Below, piece by piece: positions 24,814-33,799 of a stretch of 56,457 nucleotides of DNA (positions are counted from its first letter, which is position 1; each line of letters begins with the position of its first letter). The notes below the pieces were generated by a model. That model was not told where the DNA came from. It ran no database searches and saw only the letters and a program-made list of their open reading frames with translations. The stretch is from Alphaproteobacteria bacterium (GTDB lineage: Bacteria; Pseudomonadota; Alphaproteobacteria; CAAHEQ01; UBA3637), in assembly GCA_015062385.1 (NCBI GenBank), contig SUUT01000009.1:1-56457 (forward strand), read 5' to 3'. Made by a program: the position numbers and the translations under genes.

Positions 24814-26370
24814 TTATTTTCCTGATAATAGTGCATCAATTAATTCTTGTACAGTCGGAATGTATCCGTCTTTATACATTGGATCTGTTCCGAAACGATA
24901 AGCACGATGACCTGCAAACATCAGGTTGTTATCAATACTTTCTCCATGTGCAATAGCAGTTAATGTTTTATTGATACAGAACGAACGGGAATCCGGTAAT
25001 CTGTCCAAATGTCCGTTTGCTTGTGACCAACCGGAGAACGCACAGGCAGAAAGACAACCGACACAATTGACCCTGTCTGTTTTAATTTGTGCATCTTCTT
25101 CTTTTGTTAAGAAGATAAGAGACTTATCCGGTGTGCGGACGGCAACGGGACGTTCGCCGGATTGATATGCATTTGCCCGTTTAAAGTCATGTTCTGTTAA
25201 ATAGACTGTGTGAGCCGCTGAAACAATAAACGGTTTTACAAAAATACCTTCCGGTTTTTCTGTATACGGCATTTCGGTGTCTTTCCTGTCAAACAGTGTT
25301 TGCATAAATTTGTTTCGGACAGCAGATGAGTAAAATCCGGTCGGTGAGAATTGTTGCAAAACAACGTCTTTTGGTTTTAATGCCCGCAAGCATCCTTGCC
25401 ATGCTTTAGCAACCGGACTTTCAACCGTTAACAATGGACGTGTTCCTAATTGGAATGCAATTAAACCGATTTCCGGATTATCAATGTATTCATCAAATTC
25501 GGATAGATTCCAAACACCGCCGGCCATAACAATGGGAACATGTTGTAAATTGTATTCGTTTAATTGTTTACGTAGAGCAACCAACCGTTCATACGGTCTT
25601 TCCGGTTTTTCGGGATTTTCGGAATTTGATAAACCGTTATGACCACCGGCCAACCATGGATCTTCATAAACAACACCACCTAAATATTCCGGACAGTTCT
25701 TATAACTGCGTAACCATAATGCTCGAAATGCCCGTGCGGAAGAAACAATCGGATAATAATATAAACCGTATTTTGCTGCAATTTCAGCTAATTTGTATGG
25801 CATACCGGCACCGCAAGTAATCCCGTGAACCAGTTTATGAACTTCACCTAACATACCATCAACAACAGGGACGGCTTCTCCCATTCTTTTTTGGTATTGA
25901 AAACGAAGAGTTCCCAACATTTGTTGTGCTTTTTCCCCAACGGCTTCTAATTTTTCCTGATATTTTTCCGGGGCTTTTTGAACCAAATTTTTCACAACGG
26001 ATTCGCAAGAATTCATAACGCCTTCCAAAATGGGGATACTTCCACCCATTTCCCATAAAACGTTCATATGGATACGTCCGTTTCCACCGGAAATTTCGTG
26101 AGCGATTTTAGCCTGTGAAATGCCTCCTTTAATGGACATTTCAATTAATTCGTTATGACGTTCTGCCCGTGTTTTTCGAGTATAAACTTTTGGAACAACT
26201 TTTCCTTTCTCATCAACAATATCGGCAAATACGCCAGAAATTGTTCCAACTGCTCCGGCTTTTGCCCAAGCACCGGAAGAATGTCCATCCGATACGGCAA
26301 CACCTTTTCCGCCTTCAATCAACGGAATAACTTCTTTGCCGGAAATAACAATTGGATTTAATTTTTTCAT
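24814..26370 (-). CDS. NAD(P)H-dependent flavin oxidoreductase (nitronate monooxygenase-like)
   Basis: 518 residues. A TIM-barrel FMN enzyme of the 2-nitropropane dioxygenase/nitronate monooxygenase superfamily (COG2070): VHGITCGAGMPYKLAEIA, VVYEDPWLAGGHNG, VPIVMAGGVW and IAFQLGTRPL mark substrate and FMN phosphate loops. It is longer than typical members (320-380 residues). The extra C-terminal domain contains NCVGCLSACAFS, a Cys-x2-Cys-x3-Cys cluster (with a Cys in RSFCINK later) that could bind an iron-sulfur centre or zinc. The physiological substrate cannot be deduced. ATG with GAGAGGTACC upstream. It is divergent from the 26537 signalling gene. Confidence 0.8.
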   Translation of the reverse strand: MKKLNPIVISGKEVIPLIEGGKGVAVSDGHSSGAWAKAGAVGTISGVFADIVDEKGKVVPKVYTRKTRAERHNELIEMSIKGGISQAKIAHEISGGNGRIHMNVLWEMGGSIPILEGVMNSCESVVKNLVQKAPEKYQEKLEAVGEKAQQMLGTLRFQYQKRMGEAVPVVDGMLGEVHKLVHGITCGAGMPYKLAEIAAKYGLYYYPIVSSARAFRALWLRSYKNCPEYLGGVVYEDPWLAGGHNGLSNSENPEKPERPYERLVALRKQLNEYNLQHVPIVMAGGVWNLSEFDEYIDNPEIGLIAFQLGTRPLLTVESPVAKAWQGCLRALKPKDVVLQQFSPTGFYSSAVRNKFMQTLFDRKDTEMPYTEKPEGIFVKPFIVSAAHTVYLTEHDFKRANAYQSGERPVAVRTPDKSLIFLTKEEDAQIKTDRVNCVGCLSACAFSGWSQANGHLDRLPDSRSFCINKTLTAIAHGESIDNNLMFAGHRAYRFGTDPMYKDGYIPTVQELIDALLSGK

Positions 26371-26478
26371 AGGTACCTCTCTTTAAAATAAAACATAAGA
26401 TTACTTTACTTATTTTTATATCAAAAATCAACAAAAAAACTTTTTTTATATAAAATATAAGAAAGTGAAGAAGAAATC

Positions 26479-26508
26479 TTGTATTTTTTATTGAAATTTA
26501 GCTATAAT
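26479..26508 (+). promoter_or_regulatory. Sigma70-type promoter for the HATPase-REC-PP2C gene
   Basis: TTGTAT (26479-26484), 18-bp spacer, TATAAT (26503-26508), followed by AAAGGGGG and the ATG at 26537. Confidence 0.6.
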
Positions 26509-26536
26509 ACAAAAAGTAATTTAAAAGGGGGATATA

Positions 26537-28522
26537 ATGCTCTATTTGACCGGTGATAATATTTCAAAGGAAAAAGTTTTAAAATTGGCAAAAAAATGCG
26601 GATTGCCGGTATGGCCGTCTGTTGAGCGACCGTTTTTATATCAGGGTGATTTTAATCAAATGCCGACAGCTTTGTGTGTACTTACTGAAAATTTAACGGA
26701 AACACGCCTACAAACACTTTTTCAAATTCCCATTTCGGCATTGGTAGATGCGAATGCAACCGTTCGCAGTATTGTGGACTTTATTAATGTGCAAAAGGAA
26801 AATATTTATTCAGACGGATTGGGCTTTTTATTAACGGGACCAGTTATTTACAATATAGATGTTGCTCAAATTTTTACCAAAGCATTGCAGGATAGACGTC
26901 ATTTTTCCGATTTTCGGATGGCATCCATTCATTTAGCCTTACATGAAGCATTGGTAAATGGGTTAATTCATGGCAACTTAAATTTATCCAGTTTAAAGCG
27001 ACAAAATTTAACAGAATATCAAGAATACGGAAAAACCGTTCAAAAACGTTTGACAAAGCCGGCATTTGCTCGTAAGGCAATTAGTATTACGGCAAAATGG
27101 ACACGACCCAAAATGAAAATTACCATTCGGGATGAAGGGATGGGATATTCTTTATCTGAAATTTTAAAGCAATCTCCAACCATTCAGTCAAAATCAGGAC
27201 GCGGATTACGTATTATTGCAAGTGCAGCTGATTCGTGTACCATTGATAACTATGGAAAAGAAATCTCATTATCATTCTTACGGGAAAAACCGGAACAGCC
27301 GGATATGGTTTCACCGATTAATGTTATTAAAAATGAAACGACAACTTCAAAAGAAGATTTGTCACAAGGAAAAGTGTTGATTATTGAAGACAATCAAAGT
27401 AATCAGGCGTTATTAGCCGGATTGCTGTCACAGTTAAATATTAAACAGATTGAAGTTGCAGAGGATGGGATAGACGGATTAAATAAAGTATTAACGTTTG
27501 AGCCTGATTTAATTATTTTAGATATTACGATGCCGAATTTAGATGGTTATGAAGTTTTACAGCGATTGAAATCGGTTGAACATACCCGATCCATTCCTGT
27601 TTTGATTCAAACAGCATCTGATACGCGGGAAGCTCGGGATAAAACATTTCGTGCAGGAGCGTCTGATTTTATTACCAAACCAATTAATCCGCTAGAATTT
27701 TTTGCTCGTGTACGGATTCATCTTGAAAACAGATTGTTGGTTAATCGATTAAAAAGTCGCTTAAAGCAAATTCACACAGAACTTTCTACGGCTCAAAATA
27801 TGCAAATGAGCTTGTTGCCGTGTCAGGCAACAATGATGGATATAAAAAAGAGATATGGATTGAATATGACATCATATTTTGAACCCTCAGATAAACTCGG
27901 TGGAGATTTTTGGCAGACTGTACCGTTAAGTGATAATCGTATCGGTTTTTATTTATGCGATTTTTCCGGTCATGGTTTAGCAACGGCATTAAATACGTTC
28001 AGATTGCATACATTGATTTTTCAAATGCATTCTCGTATCCAAAAACCATCTGATTTTTTAAATGAATTAAATCAACAATTGTATTTGTTATTGCAACGGG
28101 GACAATTTGCCACTTTTTTCTTTGGTATTTATGATCCGCAAAAACAGACATTGGTTTATTCCGGAGCAGCCGCACCGGCTCCGTTTTATTGGAACGGAAA
28201 TAAGTGGAAAGCACTCGCTACACGGGGATTGCCATTAGGTATTTCACAATCGGCAACTTATACCAATCATACTATTTCATTTAAAGAAGGAAACCGGTTG
28301 TTTTTATACAGTGATGCCTTAACGGAAACATTTAATGAGAGTGGTCGTCAATCCAGTGAAAAAACACTTTTAAAGGTTGTGCAAGAAGAAACGAGCGGTG
28401 TTTCCATTCAGGAAGGAATGAGTGGAGTAATGCATCGTTTCTTTAGATTTGCACCACCGCCACCACAAGATGATGTGACGGCAGTTTTTATCGAAGCTGA
28501 TAAATTATTTCCCACTTTTTAA
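26537..28522 (+). CDS. Signalling protein: HATPase (RsbW-like) - receiver - PP2C SpoIIE phosphatase
   Basis: 661 residues. After an N-terminal region of about 125 residues, a GHKL/HATPase domain (about 128-255) shows the N box HEALVNGLIHGN, then DEGMGY and GRGLRII. A receiver domain (about 278-400) follows with acidic pair EDN, phosphoacceptor Asp in LIILDITMPN, Thr in IQTAS and Lys in ITKPINP. The C-terminal part (about 420-655) is a SpoIIE-type PP2C Ser/Thr phosphatase (KLGGDFWQ, LCDFSGHGLATAL, PPQDDVTAVFIE). Phosphorylation of the receiver would control the phosphatase, and the HATPase may phosphorylate an anti-sigma antagonist: a complete partner-switching module in one chain. No antagonist or sigma factor gene is nearby. 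Very strong ribosome site. Confidence 0.88.
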   Translation: MLYLTGDNISKEKVLKLAKKCGLPVWPSVERPFLYQGDFNQMPTALCVLTENLTETRLQTLFQIPISALVDANATVRSIVDFINVQKENIYSDGLGFLLTGPVIYNIDVAQIFTKALQDRRHFSDFRMASIHLALHEALVNGLIHGNLNLSSLKRQNLTEYQEYGKTVQKRLTKPAFARKAISITAKWTRPKMKITIRDEGMGYSLSEILKQSPTIQSKSGRGLRIIASAADSCTIDNYGKEISLSFLREKPEQPDMVSPINVIKNETTTSKEDLSQGKVLIIEDNQSNQALLAGLLSQLNIKQIEVAEDGIDGLNKVLTFEPDLIILDITMPNLDGYEVLQRLKSVEHTRSIPVLIQTASDTREARDKTFRAGASDFITKPINPLEFFARVRIHLENRLLVNRLKSRLKQIHTELSTAQNMQMSLLPCQATMMDIKKRYGLNMTSYFEPSDKLGGDFWQTVPLSDNRIGFYLCDFSGHGLATALNTFRLHTLIFQMHSRIQKPSDFLNELNQQLYLLLQRGQFATFFFGIYDPQKQTLVYSGAAAPAPFYWNGNKWKALATRGLPLGISQSATYTNHTISFKEGNRLFLYSDALTETFNESGRQSSEKTLLKVVQEETSGVSIQEGMSGVMHRFFRFAPPPPQDDVTAVFIEADKLFPTF

Positions 28523-28537
28523 ATTAAAGGATTGAAA

Positions 28538-29233
28538 ATGATTAGATTATATACATCCGAACAACTTTGTGCCGAAAAAATTTTAATGCCGACTGAAAAG
28601 CAGGGACATTATTTACAACATGTTATGCGATTAAGGGAAAATGAAATTGTTTCTTTATTTAACGGGCAAGACGGTGAGTGGACGGCAGCTGTCCGGTTCC
28701 CTGAAAAAAAGAAGATTGAATTGCATATAAAAGAACAAATCAGGCAACAATGTACAGAAACAGATTGTATTTTGTGTTTTGCTTTAATCAAAAAAGAAAA
28801 TACGGATTTGATTTTGCAAAAAGCAACAGAGCTAGGTGTTACGGAAATTTATCCGATGATAACGGAACGGACGGTTGTTCGGCAATTTAATTTAGAACGT
28901 GCTCAGACAATTGTTGCCGAAGCTGCGGAACAATGTGAGCGTTTAACAGTGCCGGTTGTTCATCACCCCCAATCTTTACAGGAAACTATAAAACAATTAC
29001 AGGGGAATTGTACGCCTGTTTATTTAGCTGAACGGGCAGATGTATCCGATAATTTATCTCAGATTAAAATTCCTGCTTTTTTTATTGGTCCGGAAGGTGG
29101 TTTTTCCAGTTCTGAAAACCGGTTTTTAAGTGAGCAAAAAAATGTTAAAACCATTCATTTGGGTAATACGATTTTAAGGGCAGAAACAGCAGCTATTGCT
29201 ATATTAAGTTGTTGGCAATTTCGGATTTTTTGA
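28538..29233 (+). CDS. rsmE: 16S rRNA m3U1498 methyltransferase
   Basis: 231 residues from the ATG at 28538, 6 bases after AAAGGA (a TTG at 28532 is in frame but abuts the ribosome site). SPOUT fold: an N-terminal PUA-like domain (HYLQHVMRLRENEIVSLFNG) and a C-terminal knotted SAM-binding domain with FFIGPEGGFSSSE and LGNTILRAETAAI. It methylates U1498 in 16S rRNA. Sits 15 bp after the signalling gene, probably co-transcribed, and its 3' end overlaps the convergent cation transporter gene by 30 bp. Confidence 0.95.
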   Translation: MIRLYTSEQLCAEKILMPTEKQGHYLQHVMRLRENEIVSLFNGQDGEWTAAVRFPEKKKIELHIKEQIRQQCTETDCILCFALIKKENTDLILQKATELGVTEIYPMITERTVVRQFNLERAQTIVAEAAEQCERLTVPVVHHPQSLQETIKQLQGNCTPVYLAERADVSDNLSQIKIPAFFIGPEGGFSSSENRFLSEQKNVKTIHLGNTILRAETAAIAILSCWQFRIF

Positions 29234-30151
29234 TTGGTTTAAAATATATTGATGCTTTGTTCGTCCCCGTTTGTTTTGAGAAATCGGTTCCGGATGAATA
29301 ACCAAATGCATTGTTGGATATTTTTGATGAATTTTTTCTTCTATAATATCAGTTTTTTCATGTGCATCTTTCAGGCTTAATTCATCATCTAATGAAACGG
29401 AAAATTGTGCAAACATTTCATTGCCGGATAAACGGGTTTTTAAGTCAAAGCAGTCATATACTCCGGTAATAGAGCAAGCTGTTTTCTTGATTTCTTTTCG
29501 TATTTGTGGAGAGATTTCTTTATCCATTAACATATTGAGTGATTCTTTTAGAACAACAGAAATACTGTAAATAAGATATAGTGCAACAAAAATACCAAAT
29601 AAGGCATCCATAAAACACCATTTCAGATAATAAGAAATAATAATGGATACACAAACGCCGATATTCATAAAAATATCGCCGGTATAATGTGCTAAATCAG
29701 CCTTAATTGAAAGAGATTGTGTGCGTTTAACAACTAATCGTTGAAAAGAAATCAAGCCGGCAGTTAAAATAATTGCCAATATTGTTACGCTTAAGCCTAG
29801 CCCGACTTCTCGGAGTTCTTGCGGATTCATTAAACGAATAATGGATTCTTTTAATAAAATACAAGAAGCAACTATAATGATAAGTGATTGAATAAGACCG
29901 CCTAAGGCTTGTGCTTTTCCATGTCCAAATCGGTGTTCTTTATCGGCGGGAGTTGTTGCTTCCCGAACGGCAATTAAATTAACAAGGGAAGTTAGCATAT
30001 CTTGAACAGAATCAAACAAACTGGATAAAATAGCCATAGAACCGGTTAACACAAATGTTGCCAGTTTGGCTATCATTAACACAAATGCCGTTCCAACAGA
30101 AAAGAAACTGGCTAGTCGCATAAGATGATTGTTTTTTTCTTGTTCATTCAA
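29204..30151 (-). CDS. Cation diffusion facilitator (metal efflux)
   Basis: 315 residues. Member of the CDF/FieF family exporting Zn2+, Fe2+ or similar ions in exchange for protons. Six transmembrane segments (from about residue 12 to 200) are visible. The metal site residues sit in FDSVQDMLTS on TM2 (D-x3-D) and near HYTGDIF on TM5 (H-x3-D). The signature EHRFGHGKAQALGG lies between. The C-terminal cytoplasmic domain (about 205-290) is the usual dimerising ferredoxin-like domain ending in HLVIHPEP. The ion specificity cannot be settled from sequence. Converges on rsmE with 30 bp overlap. Confidence 0.92.
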   Translation of the reverse strand: MNEQEKNNHLMRLASFFSVGTAFVLMIAKLATFVLTGSMAILSSLFDSVQDMLTSLVNLIAVREATTPADKEHRFGHGKAQALGGLIQSLIIIVASCILLKESIIRLMNPQELREVGLGLSVTILAIILTAGLISFQRLVVKRTQSLSIKADLAHYTGDIFMNIGVCVSIIISYYLKWCFMDALFGIFVALYLIYSISVVLKESLNMLMDKEISPQIRKEIKKTACSITGVYDCFDLKTRLSGNEMFAQFSVSLDDELSLKDAHEKTDIIEEKIHQKYPTMHLVIHPEPISQNKRGRTKHQYILNQSKNPKLPTT

Positions 30152-30276
30152 TGTGTGATGTCCTTGTTTTTTGATTAAGTAGCTTCTTTTTACTTGAAAT
30201 CAATAGGAAGGTCAAGAAATATTAAAAATAAAGTTGTTTTGAATGAATAGATTAATTTTGAATAGTACGAGAGGAT

Positions 30277-30401
30277 AAAAAAGGGACGTATAAATGCAAC
30301 CATTTTTTTCACTTTTTTGTATTTTTTTTAATTTTAATTAAATAATTCAAATAAAACAATAATCTTTCATTTTTTTTAGAAACCGATTTTGCTGATTCGA
30401 A
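30277..30401 (+). repeat. 125-bp dispersed noncoding element, copy A
   Basis: Begins with A6 and ACGTATAAATGCAAC, continues through T- and A-rich blocks, and ends with CTGATTCGAA. Copy B at 56332-56456 has exactly the same length; by hand, ungapped, about 98 of 125 bases agree, with 23 of the first 24. Copy A lies 70 bp before the ATG of the giant prepilin-like gene. It sits in a 320-bp noncoding gap (30152-30471), whose remainder upstream of the element shows nothing else recognisable. It may be a promoter/leader or a recombination site. Confidence 0.75.
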
Positions 30402-30448
30402 GCGGGAAAAAAAGGTCCCTTTTGTTACACTCACTTTATAAATGCAAC
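30279..30448. repeat. Inverted and direct repeats bracketing copy A
   Basis: AAAAGGGAC at 30279-30287 is the exact reverse complement of GTCCCTTTT at 30415-30423. TATAAATGCAAC occurs as a direct repeat at 30289-30300 and again at 30437-30448, 148 bp apart. Such paired repeats could mark recombination ends, or a tandem promoter. Confidence 0.6.
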
Positions 30449-30471
30449 TTTATAATTGTGAGGAGAAGATT

Positions 30472-32637
30472 ATGCGAATCAAACTGAATGAACACGGACG
30501 GAGTATGGTAGAAATCCTAGGAGTTTTGGCAATTATCGGGATTCTATCAATCGGTGGTATGGCAGGTTATCAGTATGCGTATTCATCGTACCAAGCGGGA
30601 CAGATTCAAGATGTTATCGGCAAGGCTAAATTGTTGGCAACACAAAATAACCGGTCCTCTCGTGTAAAAGAAGTTCGGCGTTTTGTGGAAAATATGTTAT
30701 CCAAATATAAACCGGCTGATACGACCCCGATGGTCAACCATCGTGACGGCAAATACATTGTCGATTTATTTAAAGTAACGGATTCGGTTTGTGAAAAGCT
30801 GCAAAACAGACGGGAGATATTCAATTCCATGCACATCGGGATGACACCGGAAGCGTGTACAACAGCTGAAATGAATATGCAATTTACGTTTGACAGTATT
30901 GTCATCGGGGGAAGTGGTGTTAACGGAAGTGGGGATAGTTATGATAATCCAATCGAACGGTGTCCGGATAAACAAGTCTGGCGACAAAAGGAAGACGGAA
31001 CATATGGTTGTGTTTGTCGACACGCCTATGAATATGGAGAAGATTGTACCCGATGTGAACCGCCCCGCAGTTGGAATCAAGGCAATCAGAGTTGTCAATG
31101 TCCGGCAGATAAACCGATATGGGAATATGGTGTCTGTAAATGTATAGCTGATACGGATTGTCAATACAGTGGTACTGGTTTTTGTTGTGATGATACGGAA
31201 CAAGTGTGTCGACAATGTGATGAAACGGATTGTGATAAAACCAAAGGATTAACATTGGCAGATGGACGGTGTGTTTGTTCGGGACGGAAAGAATGGCGAC
31301 AAGATGAGGGGGATTCTGAACCGAGTTGTAAATGTCCCGTTAATACGCCGGCAGAAGCAAATTCTAAAACGTGCGAATGTCCGGACGGAAAAGATAATGT
31401 GGATGAAGACGGAGATGGGGTGAATGAATGTGTCACATCTTGTCCGAGTGATACGGGATTTACGGGACTGAGAAATCGCACGACAGGGAATTGTTTGTGT
31501 AATACAGGGGCAGGGTATAAAGCCGAATCGGAAATGGTCGGAGGGGTGCAAACGTGCGTGTGTGATGAATCAAGAGATTATTATCAAGGTCCCAATAAAT
31601 GTCTGCAATGTTATCAAGTAACAAAAGAATTTGCTCAAAAAAATTGGGGAAGCGATGATACATTAGGGCTGAATATAGATACGGTAGATGAAGATGTTTG
31701 GTATTGTGGATATTATGTAGAGCATCAATATGTATTTAATCCATCTGAAAATAGATTCTGTGGTACATTTGAAGTATTGAAAAAGAATTCCAGTGGTAAT
31801 TTTTATTGTTCTGCTGATTGTGCAGCAAGTCGTGGTGCTGGTTTGGGTGTTCCTGGGGGTAGATATATTACATGGGGATTTTGTGGATGTTATTATTATT
31901 CTGTTTGGGAAAATAATCGTTGTGTCAATCCTTGTAGTGATGGACAAAAGATAAACGGACAATGTTCTAAATGTTATGAAACTTCGTATACTTTTGATGG
32001 GACAACTTGTTATTCTTGTAATAATGGCATTCCGGCTCCACAAGAAGGCGCATGTATGTTCACATATAGGAATTGGTTGGCAAATACACCGGCATATTGC
32101 CATCCGAATACAAATGACGGTATTTCCGGAAGATATAACCAAACACAAAGTGGTGATTGTTCTTATGAAAAAGGTATTGGTATTGTTAAAAATGTATTGC
32201 CATATTGTGAATTTAATACAAAAATAACAGAGAATTGTCAATGTTCCACAGGTGGGAGTGTTGGTCAATATTGTTGTTCGGCATCAACATATCCGACATC
32301 AACGGGGTGTGCTTCTTGTCCGATAGGGCAGGTTCCAAACACTACTCGTACAGGATGTACAATGTGTGAGCCAAACACAATTACACAAAACGGAAAATGT
32401 GTTAAATGTGATAAGGGATATTACCCAAGCAGTCAACAAAATCGCTGTTTGGCTTGTCCGGCAGACAGAACAACCGATGAAGACGGGTTAACGTGTAGTG
32501 TTTGTGTGGATAGTTTAAAAGTATTTAATATGATAACAAATAAGTGCGAATGTAAAAATGGTTATGAAGAAAATCCGGTCAACGGAAGTTGTATTTTGTT
32601 TGAAGATGAAATTTTGGAAGAAGAAACAGATGAATGA
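30472..32637 (+). CDS. Prepilin-type N-terminus fused to giant Cys-rich domain
   Basis: 721 residues from the ATG at 30472, with GAGGAGA upstream. Residues 1-9 (MRIKLNEHG) form a type III prepilin leader; cleavage after Gly9 gives RSMVE with Glu at mature position 5, followed by the hydrophobic helix ILGVLAIIGILSIGGMAGYQ. To about residue 155 it looks like a pilin head. From about residue 160 on it is Cys-rich with EGF-like or granulin-like units (CVCRHAYEYGEDCTRCEP, CQCPADKPIWEYGVCKC). An AT-richer stretch (about 31600-32260) encodes an insert with aromatic residues. The tail is acidic (DEILEEETDE). It would need prepilin peptidase, inner-membrane assembly and disulfide formation. Same class as the gene at the left edge, preceded by element copy A. 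Confidence 0.85.
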   Translation: MRIKLNEHGRSMVEILGVLAIIGILSIGGMAGYQYAYSSYQAGQIQDVIGKAKLLATQNNRSSRVKEVRRFVENMLSKYKPADTTPMVNHRDGKYIVDLFKVTDSVCEKLQNRREIFNSMHIGMTPEACTTAEMNMQFTFDSIVIGGSGVNGSGDSYDNPIERCPDKQVWRQKEDGTYGCVCRHAYEYGEDCTRCEPPRSWNQGNQSCQCPADKPIWEYGVCKCIADTDCQYSGTGFCCDDTEQVCRQCDETDCDKTKGLTLADGRCVCSGRKEWRQDEGDSEPSCKCPVNTPAEANSKTCECPDGKDNVDEDGDGVNECVTSCPSDTGFTGLRNRTTGNCLCNTGAGYKAESEMVGGVQTCVCDESRDYYQGPNKCLQCYQVTKEFAQKNWGSDDTLGLNIDTVDEDVWYCGYYVEHQYVFNPSENRFCGTFEVLKKNSSGNFYCSADCAASRGAGLGVPGGRYITWGFCGCYYYSVWENNRCVNPCSDGQKINGQCSKCYETSYTFDGTTCYSCNNGIPAPQEGACMFTYRNWLANTPAYCHPNTNDGISGRYNQTQSGDCSYEKGIGIVKNVLPYCEFNTKITENCQCSTGGSVGQYCCSASTYPTSTGCASCPIGQVPNTTRTGCTMCEPNTITQNGKCVKCDKGYYPSSQQNRCLACPADRTTDEDGLTCSVCVDSLKVFNMITNKCECKNGYEENPVNGSCILFEDEILEEETDE

Positions 32638-32775
32638 TAATATTTTACATAGGGAGAGGGGGCATTCAATAATATGTTTTTTTTCTAAAAAAGTGTTTTT
32701 TCGGGTTGCTTTTAATAAAAAAATGGCTTACATTGATTGCATAGACTTTTTATCATTTTTATAAGGAGACAATCT

Positions 32776-33690
32776 ATGTATGATAATATAGAATTTATTA
32801 TTGCGTGTGGTGGAAAAAGTACACGTAATTTCCCGCATTCAAAAGCTGTTGCACATAAAGCATTGTTGCCGTTTGGGGATGTTCGGCTTATTGATTATGT
32901 GTTAAAAGATATTGTTAAAATGGGTGGGCGTCATGTGACAATAGTATGTTCTGACGAAAGCACAATAAAATCTTTTCAACAAGCTCTTGCAGAAGATGTG
33001 GTTGTAGAAGAAAAATTACGTAAAAGCGGTAAAGGAAAAATTGCCAATGTTTTACGTTCAACATTTTTACCGCAGGATATGGATATTAAATATGTGATTC
33101 AAAATACACCGTGGGGGACAGCGCATGTTTTGGGTTTAGCTCATCGTGTTTCGGCAAATCGTCATGGTGTCCTGATTTTTCCGGACGATTTAATTGATTC
33201 GGTTGATCCGGAACAGCCCTTTTTGAAAAAAATTGTAGATGCATTTTTGAAAAATACAAAACAGATTTTATTAACTGGTGTTGAAAAAGAAGATGTTAGT
33301 AATAATGCAATTCTTCATAATAGACGATTGATTGAAAAACCAAAACATCCCAGCAATCATGTTGGTATTTATTCTCCGTATGTTTTTCCGAAAGAATGTT
33401 TGGATTCAATAGTGGAAGAATTAGTTGTTATTGAAGAACAGGGTCATTTGCCGGAAACCTTACCTTTAGGTGAATGGGTGTATGTTGATGGTATTAATTC
33501 TTTCTTGGATAAAGGTGGGGAGGAATTGGGTTTCTTCGCAAACGTATATTTATTGGATACGGCTAAATATATTATGTTGGATACGGGAAATTTGGAATTA
33601 TATGAAGCGGCATTGATTCGAGAATTGTTGTCTCGTTCTGTTTTTAAAGAGCAAAATATGGAAATTGCCCGTCGTATTTTAAAAGGATAA
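32776..33690 (+). CDS. Sugar-phosphate nucleotidyltransferase (GalU-like)
   Basis: 304 residues from the ATG at 32776 (AAGGAG 9 bases upstream; a longer frame starting at 32737 is less likely). The NTP-transferase fold shows IIACGGKSTRNFPHSKAVAH then KALLPFGDVRLIDYVL, matching the nucleotide-binding GGxxTR...PK pattern with substitutions; HVLGLAHRV and FPDDLIDS supply the sugar and metal site (DD). GalU (UDP-glucose pyrophosphorylase) is the closest match in length and layout, but the substrate is not certain. Located between two pilin-like genes and ending at a strong terminator. It might supply sugars for glycosylation of surface proteins; inference only. Confidence 0.8.
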   Translation: MYDNIEFIIACGGKSTRNFPHSKAVAHKALLPFGDVRLIDYVLKDIVKMGGRHVTIVCSDESTIKSFQQALAEDVVVEEKLRKSGKGKIANVLRSTFLPQDMDIKYVIQNTPWGTAHVLGLAHRVSANRHGVLIFPDDLIDSVDPEQPFLKKIVDAFLKNTKQILLTGVEKEDVSNNAILHNRRLIEKPKHPSNHVGIYSPYVFPKECLDSIVEELVVIEEQGHLPETLPLGEWVYVDGINSFLDKGGEELGFFANVYLLDTAKYIMLDTGNLELYEAALIRELLSRSVFKEQNMEIARRILKG

Positions 33691-33705
33691 GACGTTGTTT
33701 ATTAC

Positions 33706-33748
33706 AAAAAAACATCCCACATAATTGATTGTGGGATGTTTTTTTTTA
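33706..33748. terminator. Intrinsic terminator between convergent genes
   Basis: ACATCCCAC (33712-33720) pairs with GTGGGATGT (33731-33739), flanked by A and T runs, so it can serve both the nucleotidyltransferase gene (+) and the pilin-like gene (-). Confidence 0.85.
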
Positions 33749-33799
33749 GACAAATAAAAAAGGACATTAACTGACTACATATAAATTTGTATTTGAAAA

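Noticed and set aside
30442-30471. ATG at 30442 as the start of the prepilin-like gene
   Set aside because: The ATG at 30472 has a strong GAGGAGA site and gives the same nine-residue leader as the 33800 pilin.
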